Assembly: GCA_900544685.1 (NCBI GenBank)
Contig: UQWA01000008.1
Location: 1 to 64,000 of the forward strand
Direction of reading: 5' to 3'
From: an uncultured Lachnospiraceae bacterium
Lineage (GTDB): Bacteria; Bacillota; Clostridia; Lachnospirales; Lachnospiraceae
DNA: 64,000 bases
Position numbers and translations under genes: made by a program. The first letter of the stretch is position 1. Each line of letters begins with the position of its first letter. The notes beneath the pieces are model-generated. The model made no database searches. It saw nothing but the letters and a program-made list of their open reading frames with translations, and was not told where the DNA came from. Shown here piece after piece: positions 17,695-27,584 of this stretch.

Positions 17695-18456
17695 ATGTTT
17701 ACAAAAAGAATCATTCCGTGCCTGGATGTACATAATGGCCGGGTAGTAAAAGGGGTTAATTTTGTGAATCTGCGAGATGCAGGTGATCCGGTGGAGATTG
17801 CTGCAGCCTATGATAAGGCCGGTGCAGATGAAGTAGTATTTCTGGACATTACGGCATCTTCGGATGCACGAAATACTGTAGTGGATATGGTGCGCAGAGT
17901 GGCAGAAAATGTCTTCATTCCATTTACTGTAGGTGGAGGAATCCGGACTGTAGAAGACTTTAAGGTATTATTGCGGGAAGGCGCAGATAAGATATCCATC
18001 AATTCGTCTGCCATTAATCGTCCAGAGTTGATCAGTGAAGCTGCTGACAAGTTTGGAAGTCAGTGTGTAGTAGTTGCCATTGATGCCAAGAAGCGTGCGG
18101 ACGGCAGCGGATGGAATATTTATAAGAATGGCGGCAGGATTGATGTGGGTATCGATGCTGTGGAATGGGCAAAAAAGGTCTGCAGGATGGGGGCAGGAGA
18201 GATCCTTCTTACCAGTATGGACTGTGACGGTACCAAGGCGGGATATGACATTGAACTGACCAGAGCTATTGCGGAGGCTGTTTCAGTGCCGGTGATTGCA
18301 TCAGGTGGTGCCGGAACTATGGAGCATTTTTATGAAGCACTGACAGATGGAAAAGCAGATGCGGCACTGGCAGCGTCACTGTTTCATTATAAAGAACTGG
18401 AGATCAGAGAGGTGAAAAAATATCTGAGAGAAAAGGGTCTTTCAGTGAGATTGTGA
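17695..18456 (+). CDS. hisF: Imidazole glycerol phosphate synthase, cyclase subunit
   Basis: 253 residues, (beta/alpha)8 barrel. The start MFTKRIIPCLDV carries the catalytic Asp of HisF, and GGGIRTVEDF and ASGGAGTMEHF are the two phosphate-binding loops. It converts PRFAR plus ammonia from HisH to imidazole glycerol phosphate and AICAR. The stop overlaps the region just before ung. Confidence 0.97.
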   Translation: MFTKRIIPCLDVHNGRVVKGVNFVNLRDAGDPVEIAAAYDKAGADEVVFLDITASSDARNTVVDMVRRVAENVFIPFTVGGGIRTVEDFKVLLREGADKISINSSAINRPELISEAADKFGSQCVVVAIDAKKRADGSGWNIYKNGGRIDVGIDAVEWAKKVCRMGAGEILLTSMDCDGTKAGYDIELTRAIAEAVSVPVIASGGAGTMEHFYEALTDGKADAALAASLFHYKELEIREVKKYLREKGLSVRL

Positions 18457-18467
18457 GGGAAAAGAAT

Positions 18468-19142
18468 ATGGCAGCAATTGCAAATGACTGGCTGGAGCCG
18501 CTGAAGCCGGAATTCTCTAAGCCGTATTACCGGAAATTATATCAGACAGTGAACGAAGAGTACAGAACACATCAGATTTTTCCACCTGCAGATGATATAT
18601 TCAATGCGTTTGCACTGACTCCGCTGCATGAGGTAAAAGTGGTGATTCTGGGGCAGGATCCATATCACGGAGAAGGACAGGCGCATGGTCTGTGTTTTTC
18701 TGTGAAACCGGATGTAGAGATACCACCGTCACTGGTAAATATCTATAAAGAATTGCAGGATGACTGTGGATGTGAGATACCAAACAATGGATATCTGACA
18801 AAATGGGCAAAACAGGGGGTGCTTCTGTTAAACACTGTTCTGACTGTTCGTGCACATCAGGCGAACTCTCACAGAGGAATAGGCTGGGAAGAATTCACAG
18901 ATGCGGCAATCAGAATCCTGAATGAGCAGGACCGGCCGATGGTATTTATTTTATGGGGAAGACCTGCACAGATGAAGAAGTCTATGCTTACCAATCCGAA
19001 TCATCTGATCATAGAGTCACCCCATCCAAGTCCGTTATCTGCATATCGGGGATTTTTTGGTAGCAGACCATTCAGCCGTACCAATAAGTTCCTGAAGGAA
19101 CATGGTATAAAGGAAATTGACTGGCAGATTGAAAACATCTAG
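18468..19142 (+). CDS. ung: Uracil-DNA glycosylase, family 1
   Basis: 224 residues from the ATG at 18468, which has GAGGG 8 nt upstream; the in-frame GTG at 18453 overlaps hisF and lacks a site. The catalytic water-activating loop GQDPYHGEGQAHGLCFS and the minor-groove loop HPSPLSAYRGFFGSRPF are both intact. It removes uracil from DNA. It is tightly packed between hisF and the MotA/TolQ-like gene (14 nt), so it is probably co-transcribed with both. Confidence 0.97.
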   Translation: MAAIANDWLEPLKPEFSKPYYRKLYQTVNEEYRTHQIFPPADDIFNAFALTPLHEVKVVILGQDPYHGEGQAHGLCFSVKPDVEIPPSLVNIYKELQDDCGCEIPNNGYLTKWAKQGVLLLNTVLTVRAHQANSHRGIGWEEFTDAAIRILNEQDRPMVFILWGRPAQMKKSMLTNPNHLIIESPHPSPLSAYRGFFGSRPFSRTNKFLKEHGIKEIDWQIENI

Positions 19143-19156
19143 GAGGAGGAGAGAGA

Positions 19157-20800
19157 ATGGGACGTAAAGTAACAGATAAGATCCTGTTTGTTCTGGTAGT
19201 TGGAATCAGTATCGGCTTCACCTGGTTTGTAAGTGGTGGAGTATCCGGGACAATGATTTACAATTTCATTTTTCTGGGTATTATGATTCTTATTTACCTG
19301 TTTGGCATGTTTTCCGGATTCGGGAAAATGAATCGTTTTGAACAGGCTTTTCAGAAAGCAACGGATGAGATTGAACATACCTTTGAGACGCTTGATGTAG
19401 CAACAGGAGAAGATGAAGGAACACTTCCGGAAGAACTCTTTGGAATGCCACAACTGGATCATCGCTATCAAGAATTTCGTACATTTGTAAAGAAAAGTCA
19501 GAGCGGGCTGGCAGATATTGAAGATTACATTAATGAAGAGATTGTGGACAGCCTAATCAGTAAAAAAATATTGGATATTATACCAGATATTTTGACCAGT
19601 CTTGGTATTCTTGGAACATTTATTGGTCTTGTAGTGGGATTGAAGGATTTTGAACCTTCTAATTATGAAGCAATGACCAGTTCAGTGTCCTCTTTGGTTG
19701 ACGGTATTAAGGTCGCATTTCTGACATCCATCTATGGACTGTCGCTGTCACTGGTGTTCAGTTATGCACTGAAATCAGCTTATGCGTCACTGACAGACAG
19801 TATGTCAGAATTCATGGATTATTTTCATAATCTGGTAATACCGTCTGCAGAAGCAGAGACTCGTAACATTATGGTAAATTACCAAGAAGAGCAGACTAAG
19901 GCAATCCAGAAAATGACAGATCAGTTCTCTGAACACCTGGCAAACAGCTTTGAAAAAGTTATTACACCGTCTTTTCGGAAGATGAACCAGTCTATGGATA
20001 TTCTGACAGAGACCATGGCAAAGGGACAGGAAGAGATGATGAAGGGGCTTTTGAGTGATTTCCTGTCTAATATGCGTGAGAATTTTCAGTTACAGTTTGA
20101 CGATTTTAATCAGGCATTGGAAAGCATGACACAGGCTCAGAAAGAGATGACGGAAGCCACAAAAGGACTGTATAAGGTAACAGAGACAGATCTTCACAAT
20201 GCTTTTGCAGAAGAGCGGGATCAAATGCAGAGTCTGGTACGGGAAATGGGAGCAATGCAGAAAGAATACCTTACCTCCGCACAGCAGACCATCGATAATA
20301 ATCAGAAATACGGTGAGGTGCTGGATCACAATTACAGACAGATTATGACTTACCTGCAGGACGCAGAACAGAGTTCTGCAAAGTTCTGGGTAGCATGTAA
20401 CCAGGCAATGCAGAAGTATGTCAGTGCAGCAAGTGTCAGCGTAGAAGGATTTGCGGCAGCAAGCCAGCATAACAGCAATCTGTATGAAGCCAACGAAAGA
20501 GTTGTACAGAGCTACAATGACCGTATGCAGGAATTTGTTCAGTATCAGAAGTTGACAGCGCAGACAATGGAACAGGTACAGAATCTTCTGTATAACATTG
20601 TGACATCACCTGATGAGACGCACCGGACGAATATCCGGAATATGGCAATAAATAACAGTAACCGGGATATGCTGATACAGATTCAGAAGACATTGGAAGA
20701 ACAGGGCAGCAGACAGGAAGAACTTCTTGAGACCATGGTACAATATATGAAGGAAAGCACTCGCAGTGGAAAAAAAGGAAAGGGAATCTTCTTTAATTAA
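19157..20800 (+). CDS. MotA/TolQ/ExbB-family channel protein with long coiled-coil tail (ZorA-like)
   Basis: 547 residues. Two membrane helices at about 8-27 and 33-52 are followed by a cytoplasmic segment, then TM3 at about 145-162 with the family motif LGILGTFIGLVVGL and TM4 at about 187-205. Residues 230-540 are a long, Gln/Glu/Met-rich helical tail predicted to be coiled coil in the cytoplasm. TolQ and MotA lack such a tail; ZorA of the Zorya system has one. The partner gene 18 nt downstream encodes a MotB/OmpA-like protein. An ion-driven rotary stator complex is inferred. No Zorya effector is nearby. Confidence 0.85.
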   Translation: MGRKVTDKILFVLVVGISIGFTWFVSGGVSGTMIYNFIFLGIMILIYLFGMFSGFGKMNRFEQAFQKATDEIEHTFETLDVATGEDEGTLPEELFGMPQLDHRYQEFRTFVKKSQSGLADIEDYINEEIVDSLISKKILDIIPDILTSLGILGTFIGLVVGLKDFEPSNYEAMTSSVSSLVDGIKVAFLTSIYGLSLSLVFSYALKSAYASLTDSMSEFMDYFHNLVIPSAEAETRNIMVNYQEEQTKAIQKMTDQFSEHLANSFEKVITPSFRKMNQSMDILTETMAKGQEEMMKGLLSDFLSNMRENFQLQFDDFNQALESMTQAQKEMTEATKGLYKVTETDLHNAFAEERDQMQSLVREMGAMQKEYLTSAQQTIDNNQKYGEVLDHNYRQIMTYLQDAEQSSAKFWVACNQAMQKYVSAASVSVEGFAAASQHNSNLYEANERVVQSYNDRMQEFVQYQKLTAQTMEQVQNLLYNIVTSPDETHRTNIRNMAINNSNRDMLIQIQKTLEEQGSRQEELLETMVQYMKESTRSGKKGKGIFFN

Positions 20801-20818
20801 TGCTGACAGGAGGAAGAA

Positions 20819-21826
20819 ATGCGTAAAAGAAGAGAAAAAGAGAATACAGGCCATAATGTCTGGCGCTCCTATTCTGATATGATGGCAGGAATTCTTCTGT
20901 TGTTTGTACTGATTATGTGTGTCACATTATTTCAGTCCCAGATTAATTATGAGAAGAGTATCAAAGAACAGCAGGAAAAGCTGGTGCTTCAGGAAGAATA
21001 CACGAAGCAAATCATGGAACAACAGGGCGTAGTAGAGGATCAGCAGAATCAGTTATCTTCCCAACAGGATCAGCTTGCCAGTCAGGATGAACTTCTGGCA
21101 GCTCAGAAGCAGCAACTGGATGATCTGGCAGCTCAGCTTGCAGACCAGCAGAAAAAACTGGATGCCCAGAGTGTAACACTTGCAGATCAGCAAAGTGCTC
21201 TGGATGAGAAGACTACACAATTGGCAGACCAGCAGAAGCGTATTGATAATATCATTGGTGTGAAGGCAGACGTAATTGAAGCATTGAAAAAAGAGTTTGC
21301 CAGTAACAATATGACGGTAGAGATTGATGCCAATAATGGCGCTCTGGTCATGGATTCCAGTGTTCTGTTTGATTATGACGAGACAGAATTGTCCGATGCC
21401 GGAAAAGAAGTACTGGCACAGGTATTGCCAATCTACTGCAATGTGTTACTGGATCCACAGTATTACTCCTACCTGGCAGAGATCATCATAGATGGTTATA
21501 CCGACAGTTCGGGAGGGTATGAATACAATCTGGAACTATCCCAGAGACGTTCACTGGCAGTGGCAGAGTATCTTCTGGAATTATCCCAGAACTTCCTGTC
21601 CGATGATAATCAGACACTGCTTCGGCAGAACCTGACCGTAAACGGACACTCCAGCAGCAATCTGATCTTAGATGCTAACGGCAATGAAAATGCAGAAGCA
21701 TCCCGTCGTGTAGAAGTAAAATTCCGCCTGAAAGACGAAGAAATGATTGAAGAACTGAGGGGAATTCTGGGCACAGCAGTTGAAGAGACACAGACAGAAA
21801 ACACCACAGAAGCAGCGCAGGAATAA
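20819..21826 (+). CDS. OmpA/MotB-family peptidoglycan-binding protein (ZorB-like)
   Basis: 335 residues with CAGGAGGA upstream. The single membrane helix at about 21-40 is preceded by WRSYSDMMAG, where the Asp occupies the proton-binding place of MotB and ZorB. Residues 45-145 are a Gln-rich coiled coil with repeated LADQQ units. The OmpA domain (about 170-310) has the usual IDGYTDSSGG ... LSQRRSLAVAEYLL peptidoglycan-binding signature. It should pair with the TolQ-like protein upstream to make an ion-driven stator. The C-terminus is Thr/Glu rich. A terminator follows at 21894. Confidence 0.87.
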   Translation: MRKRREKENTGHNVWRSYSDMMAGILLLFVLIMCVTLFQSQINYEKSIKEQQEKLVLQEEYTKQIMEQQGVVEDQQNQLSSQQDQLASQDELLAAQKQQLDDLAAQLADQQKKLDAQSVTLADQQSALDEKTTQLADQQKRIDNIIGVKADVIEALKKEFASNNMTVEIDANNGALVMDSSVLFDYDETELSDAGKEVLAQVLPIYCNVLLDPQYYSYLAEIIIDGYTDSSGGYEYNLELSQRRSLAVAEYLLELSQNFLSDDNQTLLRQNLTVNGHSSSNLILDANGNENAEASRRVEVKFRLKDEEMIEELRGILGTAVEETQTENTTEAAQE

Positions 21827-21836
21827 AAGAAATAAT

Positions 21837-21880
21837 GTAACTATTCAGAACCCACTGTGAAGGTACTGAACAGTTACAAA
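21837..21880. repeat. Short palindromic repeat, copy 1
   Basis: GTAACTATTCAG (21837-21848) is inverted at CTGAACAGTTAC (21866-21877) with one mismatch. The right part, 21855-21880, matches 27589-27614 at 24 of 26 positions, so this is a dispersed element as well as a hairpin. Confidence 0.6.
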
Positions 21881-21893
21881 ATAAAAAAATAAG

Positions 21894-21943
21894 GACGAGA
21901 GATTTATGGATTAGGAATACCATGAAACTCTCGTCTTTGTTTT
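21894..21943 (+). terminator. Intrinsic terminator after the ZorB-like gene
   Basis: GACGAGAG (21894-21901) pairs with CTCTCGTC (21928-21935), with a further TTTATGG/CCATGAA helix inside, followed by TTTGTTTTTT. Confidence 0.8.
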
Positions 21944-22014
21944 TTATCTGGCATCGATCTTAGCGTGTTAGGCAGCAACTTCATGCCTACATGGAATCAC
22001 TGCCATGAAATTCT

Positions 22015-25000
22015 TTATTTCTTCAGATTTCTCTGTGCCGTACTCAGCATCAGCTTGATACGGTTCAACTGGTTAACTTCACTGGCACCTGGGTCGTAGT
22101 CGATAGCTACGATATTAGCCAGTGGATACTGCCGGCGGATTTCTTTAATAACACCCTTTCCTACCACATGGTTTGGCAGGCAGCCAAATGGCTGTGTGCA
22201 GACGATATTATTCACACCTTCATGAATCAGTTCCATCATTTCTCCGGTCAGGAACCATCCTTCACCGGTCTGGTTGCCAAGAGAAACAATCGGTTTGGCA
22301 TATTCGGCCAGTTCCCTGATATCTGCCGGAGTAGAGAAGTGCTTGCTCTTTGCAAACTCTTTTCTGGAGGTACCACGGATAAATTCCAGGAACTTGATTC
22401 CTGAATTACACAGGAAAGCAGTACGCTTGCTCATACCAAGTTCTTTTGCCTTAAAGTTGGAGTTGTAGAAGCAGTAGAACAGGAAATCCAGCAGATCCGG
22501 TACCACAGCTTCTGCACCTTCGGATTCCAGAAGTTCTACCAGATAGTTGTTGGCAGCCGGCATGAACTTAACCAGGATCTCACCAACGATACCGACGCGC
22601 GGCTTCTGGATATCCAGAATTGGCAGATTGTCAAAATCTGCAATGATCTCGCGGCAGAGCTTAGTAAATCCGAAATAAGTCGGATTTTTCAGACACAGAA
22701 ATTCAATACATTTCTTCTTCCATTTCTCATGCATGGCATTGGCAGAACCAGGCACTGCCTCGTACGGACGCATGCGGTACAGACAGCGCATGAAGATATC
22801 ACCAAATACCACACCATACATACCTTTCGTCAGCAGAGAAAGCGTGATCTGAAAACCAGGCTGTTTTTCCAGTCCGCTGACATTCAGGGAAATTACCGGA
22901 ATTTCAGGATGTCCTGCTTTTTCCAGCGCGCGGCGGATAAAGCCAATGTAGTTGGTAGCACGGCAGCCACCACCTGTCTGAGTCATGAGAATAGCAGTTT
23001 TGGACAGATCATATTTGCCGGACAATACCGCATCCATAATCTGACCGACCACCATCAAAGATGGATAGCAGGCATCGTTGTTGACATATTTCAGTCCCAC
23101 ATCTACCGCTTCACGTCCATCGTTATGAAGCACTTCAATGTTATATCCACAGGTCTTAAATGCAGGAACCAGCAGATCAAAATGGATCGGAGACATCTGC
23201 GGACAAAGGATAGTATATTCCTTGCGCATCTCTGGTGTAAAGACCGCTTTTTCAATGCTGGATGGCATAATCTTACGCTGTTCATTCTGTTCCTTTTTAG
23301 CACGGATTGCAGCAATCAGAGAACGTACACGGATACGGGCAGCTCCCAGGTTGTTGACCTCATCGATCTTCAGGCAGGTATAGATCTTGCCGGAACCGGA
23401 CAGAATATCATTTACCTGATCGGTAGTTACGGCATCCAGACCACATCCAAAAGAGTTCAACTGAATCAGGTCCAGGAAATCTACTGTTTTTACATAGTTT
23501 GCGGCGGCATACAGACGACTGTGATACATCCACTGGTCACTGACAATCAGAGGTCGTTCCGGCTGATGCAGATGAGAAACAGAGTCTTCCGTCAGAACTG
23601 CGATACCATAGGAGGTAATCAGTTCCGGAATACCATGGTTAATCTCATTGTCAATATGATAAGGACGACCGGCAAGAACAATGCCATGCTTACCGTGTGC
23701 CTTCAGCCAGGCAATGGTTTCTTCACCTTTTCGATACATAGTCTCACGTGTCTTTGTCAGTTCCTCCCATCCAAGCTGTGCAGCCTCTTTGATCTCGGAA
23801 GCCGGGATCTCAGGAAATGCTTTAATCAGCTGAGAAGTTACGGTGTCCACACTGGTGAAAGCCATGAACGGATTGCGGAAATCAATGCGTTCACTGCGCA
23901 GTTCTTCCACATTATTCTTGATATTTTCAGAATAAGAGGTAACGATCGGACAGTTATAATGATTATTGGAATCCGGAAATTCATTTCGTTCATATGGAAT
24001 GGCCGGATAGAAAATAAAATGCACTCCCTGCTGGATCAGCCATTCTATATGGCCATGGGCAAGTTTGGCCGGATAGCATTCGGACTCGCTTGGAATGGAT
24101 TCAATACCCAGTTCATAAATTTTTCTGGTAGATGCCGGGGAGAGTATCACACGGTAACCAAGTTTAGTGAAAAACTTGAACCAGAAAGGATAATTCTCAT
24201 ACATATTTAGGACTCTCGGAATACCAACGGTTCCGCGAAAAGCCTGTTCCTCCGGCAAAGGCTCATAGGAGAAGAGCAGATGGTTCTTAAATTCAAACAA
24301 GTTTGGGATATCTGTGTTCTTCTTTTCTTTCCCCAGACCACGTTCACAACGATTGCCGCTGACAAACTGGCGACCTCCGGAGAAGCGGTTGATGGTCAGA
24401 CGGCACTGATTTGTACAGCCCTTACATTTGGCCATCTTCGTGGTGAAAGTCAGGGCATTGATCTGATCAATCGTCAGCATAGTAGTTTTCTCGCCATGAT
24501 AACGTTTTCTTGCAATCAGAGCTGCGCCGAAAGCACCCATGATACCGGCAATATCCGGACGGATGGCTTCGCATCCTGCAATACGCTCAAAACTGCGGAG
24601 AACCGCATCATTATAAAAAGTACCACCCTGTACCACGATATGCTTTCCAAGAGAAGAAGCATCAGATACTTTAATTACTTTATATAAAGCATTTTTAATA
24701 ACAGAATAAGCCAGACCGGCAGAGATATCTGCAACGGAAGCCCCTTCTTTTTGTGCCTGTTTTACTTTGGAATTCATAAATACGGTACAGCGAGTACCCA
24801 GATCAATCGGGTGTTGGGCGAACAATGCTTCTTTTGCAAAGTCACTGACACTGTAATTCAGTGATTTTGCAAAGGTTTCAATGAAAGAACCACATCCGGA
24901 GGAACAAGCTTCGTTTAACTGCACGCTGTCGACGGTCTGATTCTTGATTTTGATACACTTCATATCCTGACCACCGATATCCAGAATGCAGTCTACTTCC

Positions 25001-26244
25001 GGATCAAAAAATGCAGCGGCAGTATAATGGGAAACTGTTTCTACCTCGCCCTCATCCAGCATCAGGGCAGCCTTGATCAGCGCTTCTCCATATCCGGTAG
25101 AACAGGAACGAACGATCTTTGTCTTTTCTGGCATAAGAGAATAGATCTCCTGAATTGCGCGGATGGTTGTCTTTAACGGACTTCCGTTATTGTTACTGTA
25201 AAAAGAATACAGAAGAGAACCGTCTTCTCCTACCAGTGCTGCCTTGGTGGTAGTAGAACCGGCATCAATACCCAGGAAACAGTTACCTTCATAAGTACTC
25301 AGATCATCTGTCATGACATTGTACTGACTTTGACGTTCATGGAAAGCATCATAATCCTTTTGAGAAGCAAACAATGGCTCCAAACGGGCTACTTCGAACT
25401 CCAGCTTAATTTTTTTAGAAAGTTTGGTAATCAGGGCATCTGTAGTAGTGACGGCTTCCATATGACTGTTCAGGGCAGAACCAATGGCTGCGAACAGATG
25501 AGAGTTCTGCGGGGTAATGGCATGTTCGTCATCCAGCTTCAGAGTACGGATAAAGGATGCCTTTAGCTCGGATAAAAAGTGGAGTGGACCGCCGAGGAAT
25601 GCCACATGTCCACGGATTGGTTTACCACAGGCAAGACCACTGATGGTCTGATTCACCACAGCCTGGAAAATGGAAGCAGACAAATCCTCTTTGGTAGCCC
25701 CTTCGTTGATCAGTGGCTGAATATCACTTTTGGCAAATACCCCACATCTGGCTGCAATGGAATATAAAGACTGATAGCCTTTTGCATACTCATTCAGACC
25801 GGTAGCATCTGTCTGCAGAAGAGATGCCATCTGATCGATAAAAGAACCGGTACCGCCTGCACAGATACCGTTCATACGTTGTTCAATATTGCCGTTGTCA
25901 AAATAGATGATCTTGGCATCCTCTCCGCCCAGTTCAATAGCTACATCTGTCTGAGGTATGTAATGGGAGATGGAAGAGGATACTGCGATAACTTCCTGTA
26001 CAAAAGGCACTTCCATATTCTTGGCAAGAGCCAGACCACCGGAACCGGTGATCACCGGAGCGACCTGAAGGGTACCAAGCTGTGCTTCTGCCTTCCGCAG
26101 AAGAGATGCCAGTGTTTCCTGAATATTGGCATAATGACGTTCATAATCTGCAAAAAGAAGATGATCCTGTTCATCCAGGATCGCAATCTTAACAGTGGTA
26201 GAACCGATGTCAATACCTAATCTATATGTTGTTATGTCATTCAT
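22015..26244 (-). CDS. Giant acyl-CoA dehydratase activase/dehydratase-like protein
   Basis: 1409 residues from the ATG at 26244, with GGAGG 9 nt upstream; an upstream in-frame ATG at 26337 lacks a site. Two BcrAD/BadFG ASKHA ATPase domains lie in tandem: 1-290 (DIGSTT, ELGGEDAK, GICAGGTGSFID) and 323-590 (DAGSTT, DIGGQDMK, ACSSGCGSFIE). A Cys cluster follows (C607, C610, C614, C633), then a DUF2229 domain (about 675-900) and a C-terminal region like the 2-hydroxyacyl-CoA dehydratase subunit. Activases of this group carry a bridging 4Fe-4S cluster and drive ATP-dependent electron injection. The substrate of the fused form is unknown. Confidence 0.9.
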   Translation of the reverse strand: MNDITTYRLGIDIGSTTVKIAILDEQDHLLFADYERHYANIQETLASLLRKAEAQLGTLQVAPVITGSGGLALAKNMEVPFVQEVIAVSSSISHYIPQTDVAIELGGEDAKIIYFDNGNIEQRMNGICAGGTGSFIDQMASLLQTDATGLNEYAKGYQSLYSIAARCGVFAKSDIQPLINEGATKEDLSASIFQAVVNQTISGLACGKPIRGHVAFLGGPLHFLSELKASFIRTLKLDDEHAITPQNSHLFAAIGSALNSHMEAVTTTDALITKLSKKIKLEFEVARLEPLFASQKDYDAFHERQSQYNVMTDDLSTYEGNCFLGIDAGSTTTKAALVGEDGSLLYSFYSNNNGSPLKTTIRAIQEIYSLMPEKTKIVRSCSTGYGEALIKAALMLDEGEVETVSHYTAAAFFDPEVDCILDIGGQDMKCIKIKNQTVDSVQLNEACSSGCGSFIETFAKSLNYSVSDFAKEALFAQHPIDLGTRCTVFMNSKVKQAQKEGASVADISAGLAYSVIKNALYKVIKVSDASSLGKHIVVQGGTFYNDAVLRSFERIAGCEAIRPDIAGIMGAFGAALIARKRYHGEKTTMLTIDQINALTFTTKMAKCKGCTNQCRLTINRFSGGRQFVSGNRCERGLGKEKKNTDIPNLFEFKNHLLFSYEPLPEEQAFRGTVGIPRVLNMYENYPFWFKFFTKLGYRVILSPASTRKIYELGIESIPSESECYPAKLAHGHIEWLIQQGVHFIFYPAIPYERNEFPDSNNHYNCPIVTSYSENIKNNVEELRSERIDFRNPFMAFTSVDTVTSQLIKAFPEIPASEIKEAAQLGWEELTKTRETMYRKGEETIAWLKAHGKHGIVLAGRPYHIDNEINHGIPELITSYGIAVLTEDSVSHLHQPERPLIVSDQWMYHSRLYAAANYVKTVDFLDLIQLNSFGCGLDAVTTDQVNDILSGSGKIYTCLKIDEVNNLGAARIRVRSLIAAIRAKKEQNEQRKIMPSSIEKAVFTPEMRKEYTILCPQMSPIHFDLLVPAFKTCGYNIEVLHNDGREAVDVGLKYVNNDACYPSLMVVGQIMDAVLSGKYDLSKTAILMTQTGGGCRATNYIGFIRRALEKAGHPEIPVISLNVSGLEKQPGFQITLSLLTKGMYGVVFGDIFMRCLYRMRPYEAVPGSANAMHEKWKKKCIEFLCLKNPTYFGFTKLCREIIADFDNLPILDIQKPRVGIVGEILVKFMPAANNYLVELLESEGAEAVVPDLLDFLFYCFYNSNFKAKELGMSKRTAFLCNSGIKFLEFIRGTSRKEFAKSKHFSTPADIRELAEYAKPIVSLGNQTGEGWFLTGEMMELIHEGVNNIVCTQPFGCLPNHVVGKGVIKEIRRQYPLANIVAIDYDPGASEVNQLNRIKLMLSTAQRNLKK

Positions 26245-26347
26245 TAAAAATAAACCTCCATAAAACAAGTTACCTATTAAATGTATTTTAGAAACGTTTA
26301 TCTGAGACAGTATACGACAAATTATCTGGAAGATCAAGCTGTAGATA

Positions 26348-26376
26348 TTGTAAAATTTTTATAAACGTGGTACGAT
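26348..26376 (+). promoter_or_regulatory. Promoter of tgt
   Basis: TTGTAA (26348-26353), 17-nt spacer, TACGAT (26371-26376), 33 nt before the tgt ATG, in the divergent region opposite the activase gene. Confidence 0.6.
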
Positions 26377-26408
26377 ATTACAACTATAAGGTTAAAACAG
26401 GAGGATCT

Positions 26409-27539
26409 ATGTACCAGATTTTAGCAACAGAGGGAAAAGCAAAGCGTGCCCGGCTTGAGACAGTACACGGCACGATTCAGACTCCGGTATTTATGAATGT
26501 AGGTACGGCAGCAGCTATTAAGGGTGCGGTAGCCACTACAGACTTGCAGGAGATCGGCACTCAGGTGGAGTTATCTAATACCTACCATCTGCATGTCAGA
26601 CCGGGAGATAAAGTAGTAAAGCAGCTTGGCGGATTACACAAATTTATGAACTGGGATAAACCGATCCTGACTGACTCGGGCGGATTTCAGGTATTTTCGC
26701 TGGCTGGGCTGCGCAAGATCAAGGAAGAAGGCGTGTATTTCCATTCCCATGTGGATGGAAGAAAGATTTTTATGGGACCGGAAGAGAGTATGCAGATTCA
26801 GTCCAATCTGGCATCCACCATCGCCATGGCATTTGATGAATGCCCGTCCAGCGTAGCAGAACGGGATTATGTGAGAAAGTCTGTAGAGCGGACCACCAGA
26901 TGGTTAAAGAGATGTAAGACAGAGATGGCTCGTCTGAATAGCCTGCCAGATACCATTAATCAGCATCAGATGCTGTTTGGCATCAATCAGGGTGCTATTT
27001 ATGAAGATATCCGTATCGAACATGCACAGCAGATCGCTGAACTGGATCTGGATGGTTATGCAGTAGGTGGACTGGCAGTGGGAGAAAGCCACGAAGAGAT
27101 GTACCGTATTCTGGATGAAGTAGTGCCGTATCTGCCACAGAACAAACCAACTTATTTGATGGGAGTAGGAACTCCTGCTAATATTCTGGAAGGCGTAGAA
27201 AGAGGTATTGATTTCTTTGACTGTGTATATCCAAGCAGGAACGGCCGTCACGGTCATGTATATACGAACCATGGCAAACTGAATCTGTTTAATGCCAAAT
27301 ACGAGCTGGATGACCAGCCAATTGAAGAAGGATGTCAGTGCCCGGCATGCAGACATTACAGTCGAGCCTATATCCGTCATCTGTTAAAAGCAAAAGAAAT
27401 GCTTGGTATGCGTCTCTGTGTATTGCACAATCTTTATTTCTACAATCATATGATGGAAGAGATTCGTGATGCTATTGAAAAAGGTCAGTTTAAGGAGTAC
27501 AAAGCAAAAAAACTTGCCGGATTTGAAGAAACTACTTGA
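26409..27539 (+). CDS. tgt: tRNA-guanine transglycosylase
   Basis: 376 residues from the ATG at 26409, preceded by CAGGAGG; the in-frame start at 26367 lies upstream of the promoter -10. The catalytic Asp block DSGGFQVFSLAGLRK and the second Asp in FDCVYPSRNGRHGH are present, and the zinc site is CQCPACRHYSRAYIRH. The enzyme swaps guanine for queuine precursor in the anticodon wobble position. No queuosine biosynthesis gene neighbours it. Confidence 0.97.
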   Translation: MYQILATEGKAKRARLETVHGTIQTPVFMNVGTAAAIKGAVATTDLQEIGTQVELSNTYHLHVRPGDKVVKQLGGLHKFMNWDKPILTDSGGFQVFSLAGLRKIKEEGVYFHSHVDGRKIFMGPEESMQIQSNLASTIAMAFDECPSSVAERDYVRKSVERTTRWLKRCKTEMARLNSLPDTINQHQMLFGINQGAIYEDIRIEHAQQIAELDLDGYAVGGLAVGESHEEMYRILDEVVPYLPQNKPTYLMGVGTPANILEGVERGIDFFDCVYPSRNGRHGHVYTNHGKLNLFNAKYELDDQPIEEGCQCPACRHYSRAYIRHLLKAKEMLGMRLCVLHNLYFYNHMMEEIRDAIEKGQFKEYKAKKLAGFEETT

Positions 27540-27584
27540 TGATAATGTCATTTTTGTGTATTATTAACAGTACGGAGAATTTTA

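Noticed and set aside
19157..21826. Calling the pair a Zorya defence system
   Set aside because: No ZorC, ZorD or ZorE homologue is adjacent and the pair sits with ung and his genes, so only architectural similarity is claimed.
22729..24210. Long open frame (493 codons) on the plus strand
   Set aside because: It lies wholly antisense inside the activase gene, lacks a ribosome site and has no recognisable family; it is a shadow of the real gene's codon use.
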